NCBI GenBank assembly: GCA_031262585.1
Contig: JAISHK010000001.1
Span: forward strand, 124,001 to 188,000
Origin: Endomicrobium sp.
GTDB taxonomy: Bacteria > Elusimicrobiota > Endomicrobiia > Endomicrobiales > Endomicrobiaceae
DNA length: 64,000 nt
Direction: 5' to 3'
Both the position numbers and the translations under genes were made by a program. Of this stretch, positions 58,719 to 64,000 are shown piece after piece. The notes under the pieces were generated by a model. The model was not told where the DNA came from and did no database searches. It saw only the letters and a program-made list of their open reading frames with translations. How positions within the stretch are numbered: the first letter of the stretch is position 1; each line of letters begins with the position of its first letter.

Positions 58719-60188
58719 TTAATTTGTAAAAATTTTAACTGTCTTTAACATTTCCGTTTCCTGCCCACTTATCCTTATATCTTTTGACATATCCATGAGA
58801 TAATCACATATTTCTTTCGTAATTCTTTCGCCTGGAATTAGAACTGGAATACCAGGTGGATAAGGTGTAAGTATCTGAGCAGCTATATGACCTACTGCCT
58901 TTTTTATACTTACTCTTTTAGTACTATTTGAAAGAAATACTTCCCTAGGTTTCATAACCATTTCAGTAGCAAGTGATGGAATTTTTAATATCCAATTTTT
59001 TTGTTTACCATGATACTTTTTACTTATATCCTCAAGAGCCTTAACAAAGACTTCAACATCCGTTTTATTTGAACCTTCTCCCATAATAGCAATTAAATTA
59101 AATAAATCTGCATAATCAAGTTGTATATTATAGTCTCTAGTCAAAATATTTTCGATTTCATAACCTGAGAGACCGGTTTTTGTAATATTAATCGTAAGTT
59201 TAGTAACATCCAAATCAAATCCTAACTTCTGTATGTCTTGACGACCAAAACATTTCATTAAAGCTATATTTTTACTTATGTAACTACGTCCCCATTCCGC
59301 TGCTTCAATAACTCTATCAAATTTTTTTTTACCTTGTAGAAACACTTGTCGCCTTGCTAAATCAATAGTTGCCAACATCAAATAATTGGGACTGGTCGTC
59401 TGAAGCATTGAAACTATTTTTTTAACCTTGTTAAAATCAATTAACATTGAATTAAAATGCAAAACAGAACATTGAGATAACGCTGATAAAATCTTGTGTG
59501 TAGACTGGACACACATATCTGCACCAGCCTCAACTGCAGATTCCGGTAATTGTCTGTTAAAATGTAAATGGGCCCCATGAGCTTCATCAATTAGAATTAC
59601 TTTTCCTTTTTTATGACACAAATCAACAATTTTGCTTAATTCAGTAACTATTCCATTATAAGTAGGACTTGTGATAAACACAGCTTTTGCTTCCGGATAT
59701 TTATCAAGTGCTTCTTTTATTTGATCATAGGTCGTATTAAAAACTAGATCTAACTTCTGATCTATTCTAGGTTGAATCCATATTGGCCATACACCAGACA
59801 TTATAATCCCAGCCATAACTGATTTATGAGAATTTCTTGAAACTATTATAGAGTCACCTGGCTCACAAGCCGCAAGAAACATCGCCATATTACCAACAGA
59901 CGTACCATTCACAAGAAATAAAGAACGCTTTACTCCATACGCTTGAGCCATCAAATATTGAGCTTTTTTTATAGCACCTACTGGATCGTGCAAAGAATCT
60001 ACTTCATTAAAAACAGTTACATCAAATTTATAAATTCCTTCACCTGTATAATTTTTAAGCTCTTTATCTATGCTTCTTCCATTCTTATGTCCAGGACAGT
60101 GAAAAGATACCACATCCCTTCGTGCGTGAGACAAAAGAGCTTCGAAGAGGGGCACTTCAAATTGATCTTTATTTAATTTTTTCTTCAT
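58719..60188 (-). CDS. Orn/Lys/Arg decarboxylase family protein
   Basis: A 489-residue fold-type I PLP decarboxylase of the short, Gram-positive type (SpeA/YaaO-like). FHCPGHKNGRSID is the family start, LFLVNGTSVGNMAMFLA binds cofactor, VILIDEAHGAHLHFN carries the PLP-contacting aspartate and histidine, and STHKILSALSQ the Schiff-base lysine. HIAAQILTPYPPGIPVLIPGE is the conserved C-terminal block. It would make agmatine, cadaverine or putrescine; the substrate cannot be decided from motifs. It leads an operon with the DksA-like and MscS genes. Confidence 0.92.
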   Translation of the reverse strand: MKKKLNKDQFEVPLFEALLSHARRDVVSFHCPGHKNGRSIDKELKNYTGEGIYKFDVTVFNEVDSLHDPVGAIKKAQYLMAQAYGVKRSLFLVNGTSVGNMAMFLAACEPGDSIIVSRNSHKSVMAGIIMSGVWPIWIQPRIDQKLDLVFNTTYDQIKEALDKYPEAKAVFITSPTYNGIVTELSKIVDLCHKKGKVILIDEAHGAHLHFNRQLPESAVEAGADMCVQSTHKILSALSQCSVLHFNSMLIDFNKVKKIVSMLQTTSPNYLMLATIDLARRQVFLQGKKKFDRVIEAAEWGRSYISKNIALMKCFGRQDIQKLGFDLDVTKLTINITKTGLSGYEIENILTRDYNIQLDYADLFNLIAIMGEGSNKTDVEVFVKALEDISKKYHGKQKNWILKIPSLATEMVMKPREVFLSNSTKRVSIKKAVGHIAAQILTPYPPGIPVLIPGERITKEICDYLMDMSKDIRISGQETEMLKTVKIFTN

Positions 60189-60205
60189 TATGTATCATTT
60201 AAATA

Positions 60206-60279
60206 TGCCCGATAGAAGATTCGAACTTCTGACCCCTTCCATGTCAAGGAAGTACTCTAACCATCTGAGCTAACCGGGC
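60206..60279 (-). tRNA. tRNA-Val (GAC)
   Basis: Minus-strand cloverleaf: acceptor GCCCGGT pairs with ATCGGGC (one G-U), anticodon stem CTTCC/GGAAG with loop TTGACAT (anticodon GAC), T-arm AGAAG-TTCGAAT-CTTCT. Confidence 0.94.
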
Positions 60280-60315
60280 AATATACAACACATTCATTGT
60301 GTACATTTAATTCTA

Positions 60316-60387
60316 AGGTGCGGGCCGGAGTTGAACCGGCGAATAACAGTTTTGCAGACTGCTCCCTTACCACTTGGGTACCGCACC
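60316..60387 (-). tRNA. tRNA-Cys (GCA)
   Basis: Minus-strand cloverleaf: acceptor GGTGCGG pairs with CCGCACC, discriminator U as is usual for tRNA-Cys, anticodon stem GCAGT/ACTGT with loop CTGCAAA (anticodon GCA), T-arm GCCGG-TTCAACT-CCGGC. Confidence 0.94.
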
Positions 60388-60574
60388 GGAAAACAACTTC
60401 GGAGTATATAAAAATAATATTATTAAGTCAATATTCAAAATTTTAATTTATGTCAAAAACCAAAAAATATACGCAATATTAAATTTCAATATATACATAT
60501 TTACAACTACACATATTTAACATTCTAATTAATCTAACTAATCCACATCTATACCCAAAATAGTAAAATATTGC

Positions 60575-60580
60575 TATAAT
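60575..60580 (+). promoter_or_regulatory. -10 element (TATAAT) upstream of tRNA-Ala
   Basis: A perfect TATAAT lies 35 bp before the plus-strand tRNA-Ala gene. No good -35 hexamer is found at 16-18 bp spacing, so the promoter is only partly supported. Confidence 0.45.
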
Positions 60581-60615
60581 GAAGATGTTTACTTACTTTA
60601 AATTCAATAATGAAA

Positions 60616-60686
60616 GGGGCCATAGTTAAATGGGAGAACGTATCGTTCGCAACGATAAGGTGTGGGTTCGATTCCCGCTGGCTCCA
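60616..60686 (+). tRNA. tRNA-Ala (CGC)
   Basis: Plus-strand cloverleaf: acceptor GGGGCCA pairs with TGGCTCC including the G3-U70 pair that marks alanine tRNAs, D-arm GTTA-AATGGGA-GAAC, anticodon stem TATCG/CGATA with loop TTCGCAA (anticodon CGC), T-arm GTGGG-TTCGATT-CCCGC, discriminator A. It is the only RNA gene on the plus strand here. Confidence 0.88.
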
Positions 60687-62678
60687 CTCTGGAAATTAAT
60701 TGTAATTCTAATAAAAAAAGTAAAAATCTTACAACCTTTTGCAAACATGTTATTTTCTTAATCAGAGCATAAGCTTACAACAGATATTAATGTTGTATAA
60801 TACTTATAAGATTGCAATACTTACTCTGTTATAATCTGTAAGTTTTGATGTTCTCACATCATCTGAAAAAAGTTGATCCAATTACTGCTTCTACTTTATT
60901 TTTACTTTTATGCCATAAACTTCCGATAGTTTATATGCCTAAATTTAAAAAACCATCAAGATTCAAATTCTCGATATCTAACTTTTAATTCTGTATTAGT
61001 TATCTTTATACTCCAATCTTATAAATAATGTAATTGGTCAAAACTTAAAATAAAACCATAAATTTTATCATCTACTTCATTTATATTTACAAACTTTTCC
61101 AATACATGAAACAATAATTTTTATTAGTTTTAAAATACGCTTCAATAACATTCATACATAATATTAACAAACTGCACGAGAGCATATGTTAATCTTTCTT
61201 ATTCCTAAACAATAAATAAGATGGGAAAATTAGTCCTAGATTATTTACAAATAATGACTTTAAAAATTGAGTAGCTTTATTTCCACTAATTTTATTACAA
61301 TTTTCATGTAATTTTGCAAATCGTCACTGTTATATTTATAATTCTCTAGATCATTAAACACATTAATGTTTACATAAATTTTTGCACCATTTATTTTTTT
61401 GTTAACTTCAAATTATACTTAAAAAATTAAGATATATGATAAGGATTTTCATTAATTTTTAAAATATTATAAATAACAAATATTCCATTACTTTTAATCT
61501 TAAATAAAGAAATATTTTGTTTTAATTCTTGTGTTCCTAAGGACTTCGTTTTTACTATTTCATCCTCTAAGAAAACAATATCTTCTTTAACATTTGATGT
61601 AAAAAACATCTACAACACACAAAATAATTACACTCTCTAGTTTTTGTTTCTTTGTAATTCCATTTTTCCTTATATGATAATCATTATTAGCTCATCTCTA
61701 TAATTTGCATGTCTAGTCAATTATCTGAATATTTAATTTTCTATGCCATGCTACAAATTTAACAATTCTTAGACTAAATTATTAACAAAATATTCTGAAA
61801 ATTTTCCATGCTTAGCATCACTCTTTTTATACCCTATACAAAAATAGACGTTCTCAGGCACCTTCAAATTTATCATTTGGATTACCAAAATGAACGAACT
61901 CTTACAATTTTATCTTTTCCCAAAGAAAAAGTTCCAATCAAATTCTACGTAAGAAATAATAAAGATAACGACTATAGTATACCTTTTACTTGCAATAGTA
62001 AACCAATCCATATTCTCTCTTTTAGCTAATGTGAACTAGACACATTATTTATTACGCTCTTATTACACTACCCCCAACTGAAAGAGCTTCGCCAGTACAA
62101 TATCATCTTTTTTCTCTGTATTTCTTTACAAGTTTTTCCATTAACTGCACTACTTCTTTTGTTGCATTACGTCAGCTCTACAAAGTAATATATAAAAATT
62201 ATATTAAATAAAAATAGATTTACCAGTTTAGAATCATTTTGTAACCTTGGCACCATTATTAATTCTCCAAACATCAATTGTATTCATTAATATACCTATA
62301 TAATATGAGATTTGATATATATCTCATCACTGTATATAATGTTTATTTCTAGATAAGCATAATCAGCAAGTTGCGAATCCACAAACAATACAATATACAT
62401 TAAAATTATTTAAAAAAGGAAACTTTTTATTAGCAAACAATACTTGTATAAACAGCTCTTTTTGCACAAACTGAACAATCTTTGACAGAATGCAAAAAAT
62501 ACATTGATAGTTAAACCATTATCATCAGAATGTGTAATAAAAACGCCACCATTAACAACTTATACTTTATTTTACTTGTCAATTATCGAAAAATCATAAT
62601 AAAATTTTTACTTTATTTTTCAATCCATTCTACTATAAATGATCAAATAAACTATATCTTAAAATATTTCAATGTAAA
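60687..62678. other. 2 kb without an intact gene
   Basis: AT-rich sequence between tRNA-Ala and feoB. A 60-codon minus-strand frame at 61427-61609 (for example KSLGTQELKQNISLFKIKSN) may be the tail of a lost gene, given separately. Plus-strand frames at 61808-62029 and 62530-62712 look like chance. Confidence 0.4.
61427..61609 (-). pseudogene. possible C-terminal remnant of a lost gene
   Basis: Minus-strand frame with VKEDIVFLEDEIVKTKSLG followed by QELKQNISLFKIKSNGIF. The balance of charged and hydrophobic residues is protein-like. The text loosely resembles the end of class III nucleotide cyclases, but this is not enough for a call. No ribosome-binding site. Confidence 0.25.
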
Positions 62679-64000
62679 TTACACACCTATTCTAAAAAAC
62701 GAACCTACTTGAAAAATAATAAATGAAATTACCCATGCAAAAAACAAATTTCCACCCACAAGTAATAAAAACCATTTATAATTTGATCCTGTCTCTTTAA
62801 AAAAAACTGATACAGAAGCGACACACGGCGTATATATTAAGCAAAAAATAAGAAAAGTCACTCCTTTAAGCGGAGACCAATCTTTATCTTTTAAAATTCT
62901 TTCTTTTAAAGATAATTTACTCCCTGACTCATTTATAGCATAGATTGTCCCTAAAGTACTTAATATTAATTCTTTCGCGGCTAATCCTGCTATTAAAGCA
63001 ATAGCTCTACTACCATCCATCCCAATAGGTTTAAACACTGGCTCAATAACCTTACAAATTCTTCCAGCAAAACTATATTGCATTTGTAACGCTGCTTGTT
63101 CATTTTTACTAAGATTCTCATTAATAGGAGCTTTAGGATATGCAAATATAATCCATACTATAATTGACATAAAAAATATTATTTTCCCAGTTTTACGAAT
63201 ATAAAGCCAACTCCTTTCCCACATTTTCAAAAATAAATTTTTAATTATAGGGATATGATAAGGTGGAAGTTCCATAACAAAATGAGCAATTTCATTTTTA
63301 ATCATTTTAAGGCTTAGAAATTTTGCTACGCTTAATGCAATAACTACACTTAAAAAATACATTAAAAACATAATAGTTACTTTATTAGTATAAAAAAAAG
63401 TATCAACAATTAAAGCAAATACAGGAAGTTTTGCACCACATATCATAAACGGAACAATAAACATAGTTACAAGTCTATCGCTTTTTGAATCTAAAATTCT
63501 TGTAGCAAAAAGACCCGCGACTGCACAACCATTAGTTGAAAGCATTAAAGGTATAAATGATTTTCCAGGAAGACCGAATCTATTCATAATTTTATCCATT
63601 ATAAAAATAGCTCTAACCATATATCCACAATCTTCAAAAAAAGCTATAGAAAAAAACATAAACAATACAAGAGGACAAAAACCTAAAACACTCCTGATTC
63701 CACTAATTACACCATCTATAATCAAAAATTGCAAATGTCCTTCAGGAAGAAGCAATGTTACAACTTCTTCAACCCATTTAAAAAATACACCTAACAAATT
63801 TATTATAGGGGAAGAACAAACAAAAGTAAATTTAAAAATTATGTACATCATAAAAATAAAAATAAAAATTCCTAGATACTTGTTAAGTATAAAAGTATCT
63901 ATAATTTCAGTTATATTTATTTTCTTTTGTTTATACGTAGTTTTAACAACAGTTTTTACAATAAAATTTGCAAATTTGTAACGCCTTTCAGCCAGTTCCA
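62679..64000 (-). CDS. feoB: ferrous iron transporter FeoB, C-terminal part (runs off window)
   Basis: 440 codons ending at 62679; the frame stays open to the right edge of the window, so the internal ATG at 63851 is not the start. The visible part is the FeoB membrane domain: RYKFANFIV and NKYLGIFIFIFMMYIIF at its beginning, FEDCGYMVRAIFIMDKIM, then the two Gate motifs (PLMLSTNGCAVAGLFATR and VPFMICGAKLPVF), and GLAAKELILSTLG near the end. The N-terminal GTPase domain lies outside. FeoB imports Fe2+, suited to an anoxic, iron-demanding cell with hydrogenase and other Fe-S enzymes. No feoA follows downstream. Confidence 0.94.
   Translation of the reverse strand, partial: ELAERRYKFANFIVKTVVKTTYKQKKINITEIIDTFILNKYLGIFIFIFMMYIIFKFTFVCSSPIINLLGVFFKWVEEVVTLLLPEGHLQFLIIDGVISGIRSVLGFCPLVLFMFFSIAFFEDCGYMVRAIFIMDKIMNRFGLPGKSFIPLMLSTNGCAVAGLFATRILDSKSDRLVTMFIVPFMICGAKLPVFALIVDTFFYTNKVTIMFLMYFLSVVIALSVAKFLSLKMIKNEIAHFVMELPPYHIPIIKNLFLKMWERSWLYIRKTGKIIFFMSIIVWIIFAYPKAPINENLSKNEQAALQMQYSFAGRICKVIEPVFKPIGMDGSRAIALIAGLAAKELILSTLGTIYAINESGSKLSLKERILKDKDWSPLKGVTFLIFCLIYTPCVASVSVFFKETGSNYKWFLLLVGGNLFFAWVISFIIFQVGSFFRIGV

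Noticed and set aside
63851-63851. Internal ATG as the start of a truncated FeoB
   Set aside because: The frame stays open with FeoB-like sequence to the window edge, so the gene simply continues beyond it.
1-64000. CRISPR array, insertion sequence with transposase, rRNA genes
   Set aside because: No regularly spaced direct repeats, transposase motifs or rRNA sequence were found on either strand.
1-64000. Alternative genetic code (UGA or UAA recoding)
   Set aside because: In-frame stops occur only in the gaps and involve TAA, TAG and TGA alike; intact genes use normal stops.

Overview
This is an AT-rich window from a host-restricted bacterium undergoing genome reduction. The gene content fits the Elusimicrobiota, and most closely an Endomicrobium-type intracellular symbiont of termite-gut flagellates. 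That assignment is inference from gene content, AT-richness, long gene-poor gaps with decayed reading frames, a bifurcating [FeFe]-hydrogenase and a sugar-phosphate transporter; no rRNA or database search supports it here. Almost every intact protein gene is on the minus strand. The exceptions are bioD-bioA and one tRNA, so the window probably lies within a single replichore.

Layout: 0-5 kb carries an RNA methyltransferase fragment, yajQ, an unlisted 46-residue membrane protein, a cysteine desulfurase, mltG and ruvX. 5-9.6 kb is a hydC-hydB-hydA operon for H2 production. 9.9-13.3 kb has a CPA2 antiporter, thyX, purA and tRNA-Glu/Lys. 13.4-23.6 kb holds nadE, priA, a family 4 uracil-DNA glycosylase, separate coaB and coaC, rpoZ, gmk, tRNA-Pro and valS. 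23.6-30.7 kb is a decayed accessory island: one intact SIR2-domain gene, immediately followed by a large ruined helical-protein gene, plus a ruined plus-strand gene. 30.7-36.1 kb has typA, a DJ-1/PfpI protein and bioD-bioA. 36.1-39 kb is a non-coding locus with two inverted repeats of about 300 bp, a perfect 42-bp palindrome and a small membrane-protein ORF. 39-48.4 kb has an M20 peptidase, then the cluster ftsK-lolA-rodZ-rimO-pgsA-pgpA-metallohydrolase, then accB. 48.4-52 kb has pnp, rpsO and a HAD phosphatase. 53.6-64 kb has a UhpC/GlpT-like transporter, panD, mscS-dksA-amino acid decarboxylase, five tRNAs and the C-terminal part of feoB.

Together these genes suggest a fermenting anaerobe that imports organophosphates (probably hexose phosphate), disposes of NADH and ferredoxin electrons as H2, and keeps cofactor routes (NAD, CoA via panD and coaBC, biotin via bioDA), phospholipid and peptidoglycan functions. 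Its DNA-repair and defence repertoire appears to be eroding.

The best candidates for something new are the SIR2 gene with its ruined, translationally coupled partner at 25.3-29 kb, the inverted-repeat/palindrome locus at 36.7-38.25 kb, and two small membrane-protein genes that length filters would miss.
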